This document shows positions 1 through 8,696 of a stretch of 64,000 bases of DNA, one piece after another. Source of the stretch: Candidatus Afararchaeum irisae (GTDB taxonomy: Archaea > Halobacteriota > Halobacteria > Halobacteriales > Afararchaeaceae). The DNA is taken from contig JAXIOF010000016.1 in NCBI GenBank assembly GCA_034190545.1, positions 61,205 through 125,204 on the forward strand. Reading direction: 5' to 3'. Every line of letters begins with the position of its first letter. The first letter of the stretch is position 1. The position numbers and the translations under genes are program-made. Below the pieces are notes generated by a model. That model worked only from the letters and a program-made list of their open reading frames with translations. It made no database searches and had not been told where the DNA came from.

Positions 1-354
1 AAGACCAAGACGGAGTTCGACGGAGTAGAGATATACGAGCGCAAGCTCAATCTAACGGGTGACTCGCTCGACCTCGAACTCGTCTTCTTCTCGGTTCACG
101 AGCCCAACGAGGACGTCCCCGTCGAATCGGAGTACGATCCCGATGAGACCTCCGAACTCCGCATCGAGGCGGGAGAGACTGTGATACTCGTCTTCCCCGA
201 CGGCGAGATAGTCGGCCTGGGCAACTCGGAGAGATCTGAGGAGTACGTTGAGAAGCTCGGAGAGATGGTCATCGAAGTCTGTGAGGTCGACGAGGAAGTC
301 TCTGTATCGGGATCAGTGGAGGACGCGAGACACGTCAGGATACGACCGAGATAG
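1..354 (+). CDS. C-terminal part of an unrecognised protein (cut by window edge)
   Basis: An open frame runs from base 1 to a TAG at 352-354 and gives 117 residues with no start codon in view. Codon use matches the neighbours (GAC, GAG, CTC, GTC rich), so it is real coding sequence. The fragment is acidic, looks beta-rich and has no membrane segment; a single cysteine lies near the end. I recognise no family. The next gene starts 12 nt after the stop on the same strand, so the two are probably co-transcribed. Confidence 0.75.
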   Translation, partial: KTKTEFDGVEIYERKLNLTGDSLDLELVFFSVHEPNEDVPVESEYDPDETSELRIEAGETVILVFPDGEIVGLGNSERSEEYVEKLGEMVIEVCEVDEEVSVSGSVEDARHVRIRPR

Positions 355-366
355 AGGCAAAGTAAA

Positions 367-615
367 ATGAGTGACACAGACAGAGACTGTCCCCGTTGTG
401 GGGGCGACCTCGTCGAGTACGTCCTTGATTCCGACGGAAGACAGTCGTACGTCTGTGAGAGATGCGGATACGTAGGCATCGAGACCCAACATGAGTCCGA
501 ACTCGTCGAGTCCGAGTCGTGGAACGAAGCTCTGAGGAGATTCAGAGAAGAAGAAGGAGAGGAAGATGAAAGGGCATCGGAGAAAGCGAGAGACACCAGC
601 AACGATGAGGGATAA
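367..615 (+). CDS. Small zinc-ribbon protein
   Basis: This 82-residue protein carries two CxxC knuckles (C8/C11 and C30/C33), a classic zinc ribbon. A charged, probably helical tail rich in Glu and Arg follows. Short proteins of this build are common in haloarchaea and are often guessed to bind nucleic acid or a protein partner, but no function can be assigned here. The stop overlaps the start of the following DgcN-like gene by 11 nt, and the gene sits 12 nt after the previous stop, so all three look like one operon. Confidence 0.75.
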   Translation: MSDTDRDCPRCGGDLVEYVLDSDGRQSYVCERCGYVGIETQHESELVESESWNEALRRFREEEGEEDERASEKARDTSNDEG

Positions 616-1642
616 CGGAGACACAGATAGAGACACAGACGGAAGCCGAAACGAGAGAATAGCCGTGCTCGCCCACGGCGGATTCCCAGATGGCGCGAAG
701 ACAGCCGTCGGTCTGGTACGTTACTCCGACTCCGAGGTGGTGGCTGTCCTCGACCGCGAGAAAGTAGGCAAGACCCATCTCGACGTCAATGTCTACGGGT
801 CGACCCGAGATGTACTCGAAGACCACGGGATCGACGCTCTCTACATAGGCATAGCACCCATAGGCGGCGGCTTCGACGAGACGTGGCGACCCGACGTACG
901 TACCGCACTCGAAAACGGAGTCGACGTCGTCTCTGGTCTCCATTACTTCCTGAGTGAGGACGACGAGTTCTCGCGTCTCGCCGACGAGAACGACGCCGAG
1001 ATAGAAGACGTCAGGAAGACGGAGTTCGAGGCTGTCGCCGAGGGCGTCGCGGGAGAGGTCGAGGCTCACGTAGTCCTCACCGTCGGAACAGACTGTTCGA
1101 CAGGAAAGATGACGACTGCGGTCGAGTTAGTCGAGGAGGCGCGCGAGAGGGGATACGACGCCGAGTTCGCACCTACGGGACAGACGGGAATCATGATAGA
1201 GGGCGACGGACATCCCATCGACCGCGTAGTAAGTGACTTCGCGGCGGGAGCCGTCGAGGAGACTGTCGTCGAGAGGGGCAACTCGGACTTCGTCTTCGTC
1301 GAGGGTCAGGGAAGCATACTTCATCCCGCCTACTCGGGAGTGACTGCTTCGATACTACACGGCTCGATGCCCGACTCTCTCGTGCTGTGCCACGAGGCGG
1401 GGAGACAGAGAGTAAAGGGCTATGAGAACTTCGAGATAGCCGATCTCGGGGAGGTCGCCGAGACCTACGAGAAGGTAGCCCTTACGGGAACCATCGACGC
1501 AGTCTCCCTCAACACGTCGGGTCTGGGAGAGGAGGAAGCCGAACGCGCCATAGAGGAGGCGAGCGAAACTGCGCCTGCGTCGGACGTCGTGAGACACGGT
1601 CCCGGTGAGATACTCGACGTCTTAGAGGAAGAGACCGGGTGA
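605..1642 (+). CDS. DUF1611 / DgcN-like P-loop protein
   Basis: This 345-residue protein belongs to the DUF1611 family. The N-terminal half is Rossmann-like. The C-terminal half begins with a Walker-A-like GTDCSTGKMT at residues 161-170, followed by TGQTGIMI and VEGQGSILHPAYSG, both hallmarks of the family. Characterised bacterial members (DgcN) N-acetylate D-glutamate together with a DgcA epimerase. No dgcA is visible nearby, so substrate and reaction are inferred. I chose the ATG at 605 rather than 566: it overlaps the previous stop by only 11 nt and removes a basic stretch unlike these acidic proteins. Residues 5-13 are a short T/D-rich run, seen also at other N termini here. Confidence 0.8.
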   Translation: MRDNGDTDRDTDGSRNERIAVLAHGGFPDGAKTAVGLVRYSDSEVVAVLDREKVGKTHLDVNVYGSTRDVLEDHGIDALYIGIAPIGGGFDETWRPDVRTALENGVDVVSGLHYFLSEDDEFSRLADENDAEIEDVRKTEFEAVAEGVAGEVEAHVVLTVGTDCSTGKMTTAVELVEEARERGYDAEFAPTGQTGIMIEGDGHPIDRVVSDFAAGAVEETVVERGNSDFVFVEGQGSILHPAYSGVTASILHGSMPDSLVLCHEAGRQRVKGYENFEIADLGEVAETYEKVALTGTIDAVSLNTSGLGEEEAERAIEEASETAPASDVVRHGPGEILDVLEEETG

Positions 1643-1664
1643 GAGACGAGTAGACGGATACGGA

Positions 1665-1678
1665 AGCTACTTAACTCG
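1665..1678 (+). promoter_or_regulatory. TATA-like box of thrS
   Basis: The sequence GCTACTTAACTCG contains a TTAA core centred about 26 nt before the thrS ATG. At the usual archaeal TATA-to-start distance, transcription would begin at or next to the start codon, giving a leaderless mRNA. This is inferred from spacing only. Confidence 0.45.
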
Positions 1679-1696
1679 TCCGTCGAACCTTGAGTT

Positions 1697-3550
1697 ATGA
1701 AGCTACTGCTGATACATTCGGACTACATCGAGTACGAGGCGAAACAGGAGACTCCTGTCGCCGAGGACGAGTCCGAGATAGAGCCCGAGGGACGTCTCGA
1801 CGAGGCTCTCACGGCGTTCATAGCCGTCGAGTCGGGCGACTCCGAGGACATAGACAGCGTGATCGAACAGGCGGAGGACGAGATACGTGACGTAGCCGAC
1901 GAGCTCGAAGTCGAGAACGTGATGGTCTATCCCTACGCGCATCTTTCGGGCGACCTCGGTGATCCCGATACAGCCGTCGAGGTTCTCAGACGTATCGAGG
2001 AAGGTCTCGCCGATGTAGGCTACGAGGTCAAGAGAGCGCCCTTCGGCTGGTACAAGGCGTTCGAGATATCGTGTAAGGGACATCCGATGTCGGAGCTCTC
2101 ACGTGAGATAGAGCCCACTGAGATAGAGCCCGAGTCCGAAGCCGAAGGCGACGAAGAGGAAGAGGAAGAAGAAGAGGAGAGCGACTTCGTCGTACTGACT
2201 CCCGAGGGCGAAGAACACGACCCCGTCGGGTTCAAGTCGATGTCAGAAGCGTCCGACGAGATGGTGAGCCTCATAGAGGACGAGGTCGAGGGGATCGAGG
2301 CGGGAGCCGGAGAGGAGCCACCCCACGTCGAGACTATGAAACAGAAGGAGTACGTCGACTACGACGAACTCAGCGACCCCGGGAACCTGAGATGGTACCC
2401 GAAGGGAAAATGTGTCCGTGACTCGCTGATAGAGTACGTCAACGACCTCGTCGTCGACTACGGCGGAATGCCCGTCGAGACGCCGATCATGTACGACCTC
2501 GGCTCCGACTGTATAAGCGAACACTCCGAGAAGTTCGGCGAGCGTCAGTACAGGTTCGAGTCGGGGAGTAGGAAGATGATGCTGAGGTTCGCGGCGTGTT
2601 TCGGTCAGTTCTCGATAATGAGGGACATGCATATCACCTCGAACGACCTGCCTCTCCGTATATACGAGATGTCGACCTACTCGTTCCGCCGCGAACAGAG
2701 AGGCGAACTCACGGGACTCAAACGTCTCCGTGCCTTCACGATGCCCGACATGCACACGGCGTGTGGCGACATCGAGGAGGCACAGGACGAGTTCGCGAAA
2801 CAGGCTCTCCTCGGCTTCGAGACTGGCGACGACCTAGGTCTCGACTACGTCGGCGTCCTGAGAGCGACGAGGGAGTACTACGACGAACACCACGACTGGG
2901 TGGAGGGACTCGTAGACGAGATAGGAGAGCCCGTCTTAGTCGAGATAATACCCGCGAGGAAACATTACTGGAGTGTCAAGATCGACCTCGCGGCGATAGA
3001 CTCTCTCGGACGTCCGATGGAGAACCCGACGGTACAGATAGACGTCGAGTCCGCCGACAGGTTCGACATAGAGTACTACGACGAGAACGAGGAGAAGGAG
3101 CCGATACTCCTCCATTACAGTCCTACGGGAAGCATCGAACGCGCCTTCGGTGCCATACTCGAAAACGCCGACGGGCTCGAAACCCCACGTATGCCCGTCT
3201 GGCTCTCGCCGACACAGGTGCGTTTCATACCTGTGGGCGAGGAACACACCGAGTACTGTGAGAGCCTCGCCGACGAACTCGACGGCGTACGTGTCGACAT
3301 AGACGACAGGGACGAGAGCGTCGGAAAGAGGATAAGAACCGCCGAACAGGACTGGGTACCCTACGTCGCAGTAGTCGGAGACAGGGAGATCGAGGGCGAA
3401 GAGATCGAGTTCCGCGTCAGAGGGGGCGAGGATAGGGAGATGACTGTCGAGGAACTCAGAGACGAGATAGACGAGAAGATCGGAGAGATGCCGAGGAAGA
3501 GCCTCTACACGCCGCGGCTACTCTCGAACAACCCGAGGTTTGTGGGCTAG
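1697..3550 (+). CDS. thrS: Threonyl-tRNA synthetase
   Basis: This 617-residue enzyme charges tRNA-Thr. It starts MKLLLIHSDYIEYEAK, typical of the archaeal N-terminal editing domain (about residues 1-145), which resembles D-aminoacyl-tRNA deacylase and removes mischarged serine. An acidic linker with a long Glu run follows at about 145-175. The class II catalytic core spans roughly 225-500, with motif 2 near YSFRREQRGELTGLKRLRAF and zinc-ligand candidates in RFAACFGQ and PDMHTACGD. A C-terminal anticodon-binding domain closes the protein. The stop codon shares a palindromic CTAG with the stop of the convergent gene on the minus strand. Confidence 0.97.
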   Translation: MKLLLIHSDYIEYEAKQETPVAEDESEIEPEGRLDEALTAFIAVESGDSEDIDSVIEQAEDEIRDVADELEVENVMVYPYAHLSGDLGDPDTAVEVLRRIEEGLADVGYEVKRAPFGWYKAFEISCKGHPMSELSREIEPTEIEPESEAEGDEEEEEEEEESDFVVLTPEGEEHDPVGFKSMSEASDEMVSLIEDEVEGIEAGAGEEPPHVETMKQKEYVDYDELSDPGNLRWYPKGKCVRDSLIEYVNDLVVDYGGMPVETPIMYDLGSDCISEHSEKFGERQYRFESGSRKMMLRFAACFGQFSIMRDMHITSNDLPLRIYEMSTYSFRREQRGELTGLKRLRAFTMPDMHTACGDIEEAQDEFAKQALLGFETGDDLGLDYVGVLRATREYYDEHHDWVEGLVDEIGEPVLVEIIPARKHYWSVKIDLAAIDSLGRPMENPTVQIDVESADRFDIEYYDENEEKEPILLHYSPTGSIERAFGAILENADGLETPRMPVWLSPTQVRFIPVGEEHTEYCESLADELDGVRVDIDDRDESVGKRIRTAEQDWVPYVAVVGDREIEGEEIEFRVRGGEDREMTVEELRDEIDEKIGEMPRKSLYTPRLLSNNPRFVG

Positions 3551-4638
3551 TCGACGTCTATCCCCGTACCGGTGTCTTCGTCGTAATCGTCTTCATTCTC
3601 ATTCTCCTGGCTATCGGCGTCGCCACCGTCGTTACTGTCGCCGTCTCGGTCGGCGTCGTCACTATCGTTTCTTTCTCCGTCTTCGTGTCTCATATCGGGT
3701 ATCAGGTCGTACTCTTGGTTGGCGTCGCCTAAGACGAGTAGAGCGTAGTAACGCAGGTAGGTCTCGACGGGGACACGTATAAGACCGTAGACGACGAGGG
3801 ACGCGACGAGGAATACGACTCCCAGAACCGCGAGTATAGCCATGCCGGCGACTCCGAGGTCGAGCGCGAGGACGGGCACTCCGACTACGGCGAGCGGCAC
3901 GAGTATGAGACCTGCCGCGAGGAGCATGAGTATAGCCACCCCTATTCCGAGACCCAGACTGAGGAGCCATCTCGCTACGACGTAGACGCCGTACTGCTTC
4001 CACTCCGACTTGAGAGTAGACCAGATGTTCCGCCATCCCTGTATCACGCCGACGTCGTCGGCTATCATCACGGGAACGACGGCGTCACGGAGGAGTATAC
4101 GGATGACTCCCGTCACGAGAGAGCCGACGAGGAAGAAGGGTATGAGGAGGAGTATCCCCGCGAGTCCGACGGCTCCCACCAAGAAGAAAGACGCGATTAC
4201 GGCTATGAAGGGAAGCAGGAAGATCAGCGAGAGACCGAAACGGAAGCCGAAGAGACGGAGACCCTTTCCGAGACGGTCGGAGAAGTACTCCTTGAGTCTG
4301 ACCTCTCGCCTCACGACCGAGTCGTAGAAGACGAACTCCATCACTCCGCCTATGACACCGAAGAAGAGTACAATCCCGAGTATAAGCGCGACAACCGCTA
4401 TTATTATCGGGGTCAAGTCGGCGAACTCTCCCGTAGGAAGACCGCCGCCGGTTCCGACACCGGGCGAGGTGCCTTCGGACGGGAAACTCGACGTGTTGGG
4501 AGTCGAGAAGCCGCCTCCACCTCCGACGAAGAAGGCTACGAGCGCGAGCTTGAGCCACTTCGTGAGGTCGAACGGCAGTAGGAACTCCTCCGCGGCGTCG
4601 AGGGCGTCATCGAGGTTGGATAAGGCGTACCAGGACAT
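3547..4638 (-). CDS. Multi-pass membrane protein of haloarchaeal type
   Basis: This 363-residue protein starts MSWYALSNLDDALDAAEEFLLPFD, the opening I associate with a haloarchaeal membrane family of unknown role (DUF7544-like). A Gly-rich first hydrophobic stretch, a Pro/Gly/Ser-rich extracellular loop and about six further hydrophobic segments follow. The last 40 residues are a hydrophilic Asp/Asn/Glu tail. I used the start at 4638 rather than in-frame starts at 4665 or 4731, because the family begins there and a TATA-like TTTATGA lies about 26 nt upstream. It converges on thrS with a 4-nt overlap. Function unknown. Confidence 0.7.
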   Translation of the reverse strand: MSWYALSNLDDALDAAEEFLLPFDLTKWLKLALVAFFVGGGGGFSTPNTSSFPSEGTSPGVGTGGGLPTGEFADLTPIIIAVVALILGIVLFFGVIGGVMEFVFYDSVVRREVRLKEYFSDRLGKGLRLFGFRFGLSLIFLLPFIAVIASFFLVGAVGLAGILLLIPFFLVGSLVTGVIRILLRDAVVPVMIADDVGVIQGWRNIWSTLKSEWKQYGVYVVARWLLSLGLGIGVAILMLLAAGLILVPLAVVGVPVLALDLGVAGMAILAVLGVVFLVASLVVYGLIRVPVETYLRYYALLVLGDANQEYDLIPDMRHEDGERNDSDDADRDGDSNDGGDADSQENENEDDYDEDTGTGIDVD

Positions 4639-4708
4639 CGTCCTCAGTATATAAGAAGGAGTCATAAAGCATTTTTGTGGCAGAAGCCACCTCATAAATA
4701 AAATCCAG
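4639..4708. promoter_or_regulatory. Divergent promoter region
   Basis: This 70-nt AT-rich gap separates a minus-strand membrane protein from a plus-strand MFS transporter. It holds TATA-like elements on both strands (TTATATA near 4648-4656, TCATAAAG near 4661-4668, CATAAATAAAA near 4692-4703). The two membrane-protein genes are probably transcribed divergently from it. Which box serves which gene is inferred from distance only. Confidence 0.5.
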
Positions 4709-5860
4709 ATGAGAGACTCGACACGTTTCAAGCTGTTCTACTTCGTCTACTTCGTCTCGTTTAGCGGGTTTGCTACCTTCCGGAACGTCTTCTTAGAGGA
4801 GACGGGTCTCACGGGGTTCGAGATGGGGGTAATAGGTGCTCTTCCGCCGGTGGTCGGCTTAGTCTCACAGCCCTTCTGGGGTGTAATCGCCGACTGGAAG
4901 GGCGCGAGAAGGGAGATTCTGATGGTGGCTTCGGCTATGACGGGTGCTCTCGTCCTCGTCTACCCCCTCGCCGACTCTCTGCCGAACGCGTTCGTCGTTA
5001 TAAGCGTCGGCACGGCTTTCTACGCCTTCTTCCGCGCTCCGATAGTCCCTATAGCCGACTCGTCGGTTCTCGACTCGGGTCTCGAATACGGACAGGTCAG
5101 GGCGTACGGAAGCGTGGCGTTCGGAGTCGGGAGTCTGATACTCGGAGGCGTCATACCCCGTCTCGGCTCGTCAGTGATCTTCTACGTCTACTTCGTCGGC
5201 ATGGCTCTTCTCGTCGTAGTCGGAAAGGGTCTCCCAACGAACGACGGAAGCCGTCTCGCGGATGTAAGTTCAGATGCTCTGCGTCTCGTGAGAAAGACCG
5301 ACTTCGCCGCACTCCTTCTGACCTCTTTCCTGATAGGCGTCGTACTCCTCTCGGGAAACAGCTTCTTCTCCGTCTACATGAGAGCGATAGGCGCGGGCGA
5401 CTTCTTAACGGGGGTCTCGTGGCTGATAACCACCGTCGTAGAGGCGGGAGTCTTCGTCTACGCTCTCCGGTTCGGTCTCGCCTACAGGTACTTCCTCGTG
5501 ATAGGTGCTCTCGCCTACGCCGCGAAGTACGCAGTCTACGGCTTCACCGACGCAGTTCCCGCAATCCTCCTCGCACAGATTCTCTCGGGGTTCAGCTTCG
5601 CGTCGTTCTACCTCGCCGCGGTAAACCTCGCTGACAGGCTGTCTCCCGAGACGCTCCAGTCGACCGGGCAGACACTCCTCTGGGCGTCGGTCTTCGGACT
5701 CGGAGCGAGCGTCGGACAGGTCTTCGCGGGGACACTCTTCGACGCCGTAGGAGTGCAGGATATGTTCGTCTACCTATCGGGAGTGAGCCTCGTAGCCGCG
5801 GCGTCAGGTCTCCTGGTGAGCGTGAGCGCGGGGACAGGGACGGAAGAAGAGAAGACGTGA
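4709..5860 (+). CDS. MFS transporter
   Basis: This 383-residue protein has about twelve hydrophobic segments. The loop after the second helix, GVIADWKGARREIL, matches the signature D-x-x-G-R-R/K loop of the major facilitator superfamily. The overall look (FATFRNVFLEETGLTGFEMGVIG) is closest to the LacY / nucleoside-symporter-like branch. The substrate cannot be told from sequence. It stands alone between a divergent membrane protein and taw1. Confidence 0.88.
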   Translation: MRDSTRFKLFYFVYFVSFSGFATFRNVFLEETGLTGFEMGVIGALPPVVGLVSQPFWGVIADWKGARREILMVASAMTGALVLVYPLADSLPNAFVVISVGTAFYAFFRAPIVPIADSSVLDSGLEYGQVRAYGSVAFGVGSLILGGVIPRLGSSVIFYVYFVGMALLVVVGKGLPTNDGSRLADVSSDALRLVRKTDFAALLLTSFLIGVVLLSGNSFFSVYMRAIGAGDFLTGVSWLITTVVEAGVFVYALRFGLAYRYFLVIGALAYAAKYAVYGFTDAVPAILLAQILSGFSFASFYLAAVNLADRLSPETLQSTGQTLLWASVFGLGASVGQVFAGTLFDAVGVQDMFVYLSGVSLVAAASGLLVSVSAGTGTEEEKT

Positions 5861-5918
5861 TGTGACGTATCAGAGCGACGGTGTAATTAGTCACGAACCG
5901 GTATAGCCGATAAATAAC

Positions 5919-6869
5919 ATGAGCAAAGACGACACATCACAGGTCGGAACCCCCGACTACCACATGGAGAACCACACAGCGTGCCAGACGTGTGGCTGGA
6001 CGAAGAACGCGATAAAGGGCGAAGGTAAGTGTTACAAGCACGCCTTCTACGGGATCGAGTCCCACCGGTGTATACAGATGACACCCGTCGTGACGTGTAA
6101 CGAGAGATGCGTCTTCTGCTGGCGCGACCACGAGGGACACTCGTACGAGGTCGAGGCGGAGTGGGACGACCCCGAGGCAGTCGCCGACGCGAGCATCGAT
6201 CTCCAGAGGAAACTCCTCGGGGGGTACAAGGGCAATGGCGACGTCTCAGACGAGACCTTCGACGAGGCGATGAACCCGAGACACGTCGCCATATCGCTTG
6301 ACGGCGAGCCTACTCTCTACCCCTATCTCCCTGAGCTCATCGACGAGTTCCACGACCGGGGTATCACGACCTTCCTCGTCTCGAACGGCACCAATCCCGA
6401 GATGATAGAGAGATGTGAGCCGACACAGACCTACATCAGCGTCGACGCCGCCGACGAGGAGACATTCGACGAGGTAGTACGTCCCGTCGAGGACGACGCG
6501 TGGGAGAAGCTGCACGAGACACTCGACGTACTCTCGGAGAAGGACGGACGGACGGTGATACGTACCACGGTCATAGGAGGAGTCAACGACGACGCTGAGG
6601 GGTATGCCGAGATCTTCGAGAAGGCATCACCCGACTACGTCGAACTCAAGGGCTACATGCACGTCGGACACTCGCGAGACAGGGTCAACAGGGAGGCTAT
6701 GCCCGAACACTCCGAGGTCAAGGAGTTCGCGCGCGAGGTTCAGGAGAGAATGGAAGGATACGACGTACTCAAGGAGGTTCCGAGGTCGAACGTCGTACTC
6801 CTCGCGCGCGACGAGGACACCTGGGTCGAGAAGCTAAAGAAGGGATCGGAGTTCTGGGAAGAAGAGTAG
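5919..6869 (+). CDS. taw1: 4-demethylwyosine synthase, radical SAM
   Basis: This 316-residue enzyme builds the tricyclic base 4-demethylwyosine from N1-methylguanosine-37 in tRNA-Phe, using SAM and pyruvate. The radical-SAM cluster motif CX3CX2C is at C60, C64 and C67. A second cysteine set at C25, C38 and C51 has the same 13-residue spacings as the second cluster known in the Methanocaldococcus enzyme. These two sets make the call specific. It ends 7 nt before the convergent purO gene. Its mRNA has a TATA-like TGTAATTAG about 35 nt upstream. Confidence 0.95.
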   Translation: MSKDDTSQVGTPDYHMENHTACQTCGWTKNAIKGEGKCYKHAFYGIESHRCIQMTPVVTCNERCVFCWRDHEGHSYEVEAEWDDPEAVADASIDLQRKLLGGYKGNGDVSDETFDEAMNPRHVAISLDGEPTLYPYLPELIDEFHDRGITTFLVSNGTNPEMIERCEPTQTYISVDAADEETFDEVVRPVEDDAWEKLHETLDVLSEKDGRTVIRTTVIGGVNDDAEGYAEIFEKASPDYVELKGYMHVGHSRDRVNREAMPEHSEVKEFAREVQERMEGYDVLKEVPRSNVVLLARDEDTWVEKLKKGSEFWEEE

Positions 6870-6876
6870 AGTGAGT

Positions 6877-7437
6877 TTATCCGTTGTAGATCGCCGTCTC
6901 TCCGTCGTAGACAGCACACGCCGCGACGGGATGTTCGTAGTCGAGACCGTACGCCTTCTCGGCGGCATCGTCGGCGTCATCGGCTGAGAACTCCAGAGTC
7001 GTCGGCTTCTGTTCCTCGTATGTAGCGACGAGTGTGGGCTCTTCGACCTTCTCAACGACGAGCGAGTCCTTGGTTACTATTCCTATGTAAGAGTCGGCGT
7101 CGTCACCCACCACACCTGCGACACGCGGTGTGTCGTAGTCGTCCTTCTCGAAGTCGAGAGACAGGAGCGCGAGCGAGAGGGCGTCCCTTGCGGGGTATCC
7201 CATCCCGATCTTCTCGGCTATCGGGTCGACGTGTGTCCCGTTTCCTATCACCGTCGAGTTCTCGGTCTTCCTGAGACAGTTGTACGAGACATAAGGGTTG
7301 TCGTAGTTATCCTCGGGGACGACAGAGAGACCGTCGACGTCCTCGGACTCCCTTACTAAGCGGTCGGGGAAAGACCTCGAAGAGACTCGGTATGCTCCGA
7401 ACTCAGGCGCGACTATCACGAAACGTCCTATGTACAT
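6877..7437 (-). CDS. purO: Archaeal IMP cyclohydrolase
   Basis: This 186-residue protein begins MYIGRFVIVAPEFGAYRVSS and contains the family motifs YNCLRKTEN, GNGTHVDPIAEKI and YPARDALSLALLSLD. PurO closes the purine ring, converting FAICAR to IMP in the last step of IMP synthesis, and is restricted to archaea. Length fits the family (about 190-200). A GGTTTAGAC box about 28 nt upstream on the minus strand suggests a leaderless transcript. GuaB, the next enzyme toward GMP, lies far away at 54-55.5 kb. Confidence 0.93.
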   Translation of the reverse strand: MYIGRFVIVAPEFGAYRVSSRSFPDRLVRESEDVDGLSVVPEDNYDNPYVSYNCLRKTENSTVIGNGTHVDPIAEKIGMGYPARDALSLALLSLDFEKDDYDTPRVAGVVGDDADSYIGIVTKDSLVVEKVEEPTLVATYEEQKPTTLEFSADDADDAAEKAYGLDYEHPVAACAVYDGETAIYNG

Positions 7438-7525
7438 ACTCTGAGTTGGGGGAGAGCGTCTAAACCTTCTGCGATATTTGTGAGAATGAGAAGCTTAACC
7501 ACGTCTGATGTCCTAGGAAGGTTAG
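7438..7525. promoter_or_regulatory. Divergent promoter region of purO and rnp3
   Basis: An 88-nt gap lies between the divergent purO and rnp3 starts. On the minus strand GGTTTAGAC is centred about 28 nt from the purO start. On the plus strand GCTTAACC is centred about 30 nt from the rnp3 start. Both distances fit leaderless archaeal promoters. Confidence 0.5.
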
Positions 7526-8197
7526 ATGTTCGAGTTCGTCCACGTCGCTCCCGAGGCTCCCACGACTCTCGAAAGGATGGCTCTCACTGCCGACTGTGCG
7601 GGCTACTCTTCGGTAGTCGTGAGGAACCACTCCGACTCCCTCCCCGACGACGTGAGTCCGAACGTGAGTTCCGACGTAGACGTAGACGTGTATAAGGGAG
7701 TCGAGATACGCGCCGAGACACCCGACGAGCTACACGGCTACCTCGGTGGCTACGCGGGCGACGAGTACGACTGTGTCTGTGTCCACGGCGGCGATGAGGC
7801 GATAAACAGAGCCGCAGTGGCTTCGGAAAGGGTGGATCTCCTGTGCCACCCACACGAGGGAAGACACAGGGGTTTCAACCACGTCTTAGTGAAGCAAGCC
7901 GCCGAGAACGACGTCGCTCTTGAGTTCAGCCTTCGGAACGTCTTGAGGGAGTCGGGAGGACGGCGTGTCCACGAACTCAGGGACATGAAGCTCCTCCTCA
8001 AGCTCGTCAGAAAGTACTCCGCACCCTTCGTCGTCTCAGTCGACCCCTTATCACACCTCGAAGTCAGGGGCGCGCGCGAAGTCGAAGCTCTGTGTGAGAT
8101 GATAGGATTCGAGAAAGACGAGATACGCGAGGGTACCGTTGAGACTCCGAGGGGGATAGTCGAGGACAAGGAAGACGAGGTGGTCGAGGTTCTATGA
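7526..8197 (+). CDS. rnp3: RNase P protein component 3 (Rpp30)
   Basis: This 223-residue protein has the TIM-barrel-like Rpp30 pattern: a short N-terminal strand MFEFVHVAP, KGVEIRAETPDELHG, VHGGDEAINRAAV, DLLCHPHEGRHRGFNHVLVK and NDVALEFSLRNVLRESG. With Rnp2 it forms the Pop5-Rpp30 heterodimer that activates the catalytic RNA of RNase P for tRNA 5' maturation. It overlaps rnp2 by 4 nt (ATGA), which implies co-translation of the two partners. Confidence 0.94.
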   Translation: MFEFVHVAPEAPTTLERMALTADCAGYSSVVVRNHSDSLPDDVSPNVSSDVDVDVYKGVEIRAETPDELHGYLGGYAGDEYDCVCVHGGDEAINRAAVASERVDLLCHPHEGRHRGFNHVLVKQAAENDVALEFSLRNVLRESGGRRVHELRDMKLLLKLVRKYSAPFVVSVDPLSHLEVRGAREVEALCEMIGFEKDEIREGTVETPRGIVEDKEDEVVEVL

Positions 8198-8673
8198 AGC
8201 ATCTCCCGAAGTCGCTCGAACCCAGACACAGATACGTCTTCTTCGAGGTCGAAACAGTTCCCAACTCAGGGAAAGTCGACGAGAAGAGTCTTGAGAGACA
8301 GATCTGGTTCGAGTCACAGAACCTCTTCGGCGACATAGTATCGAGCGAGGCGCGCGCCGAGCTGATCGAGTACGACCCGCCCGTCGGCGTCGTGAGATGC
8401 GCACACGACAGAGTCGACGAGATCCGTAGCGCACTCGCGTGTGTGACGTCTGTCGGAGGAGAGGACGTCGGAGTGAGGGTCTTAGGACTGAGCGGAACCC
8501 TCAACTCTGGCAGAGAGAAGTTCTCGAAGCCCGACTGGGAGAGGGTCGAAGTCGAAGACGACGGCGTCACTAGAGACGCGTGGAAGAGCCGAGACCGTCT
8601 CGACGTCGAAGCCGAGGAGACCGACGAAGAGGGCACAGTATTTATAGGTGCCACCGTACATGATTTTAAGTAA
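8194..8673 (+). CDS. rnp2: RNase P protein component 2 (Pop5)
   Basis: This 159-residue protein begins MKHLPKSLEPRHRYVFFEVET, typical of archaeal Pop5, and continues with FGDIVSSEARAELIEYDPPVGVVRCAH and VLGLSGTLN. The C-terminal acidic tail of about 35 residues is longer than in non-halophiles. It partners Rnp3, whose gene it overlaps by 4 nt. The proteasome alpha gene starts 24 nt downstream, as in the RNase P / proteasome / SBDS cluster found in many Euryarchaeota. Confidence 0.93.
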   Translation: MKHLPKSLEPRHRYVFFEVETVPNSGKVDEKSLERQIWFESQNLFGDIVSSEARAELIEYDPPVGVVRCAHDRVDEIRSALACVTSVGGEDVGVRVLGLSGTLNSGREKFSKPDWERVEVEDDGVTRDAWKSRDRLDVEAEETDEEGTVFIGATVHDFK

Positions 8674-8696
8674 GACAAACAGGAAGTGATCTTAAC

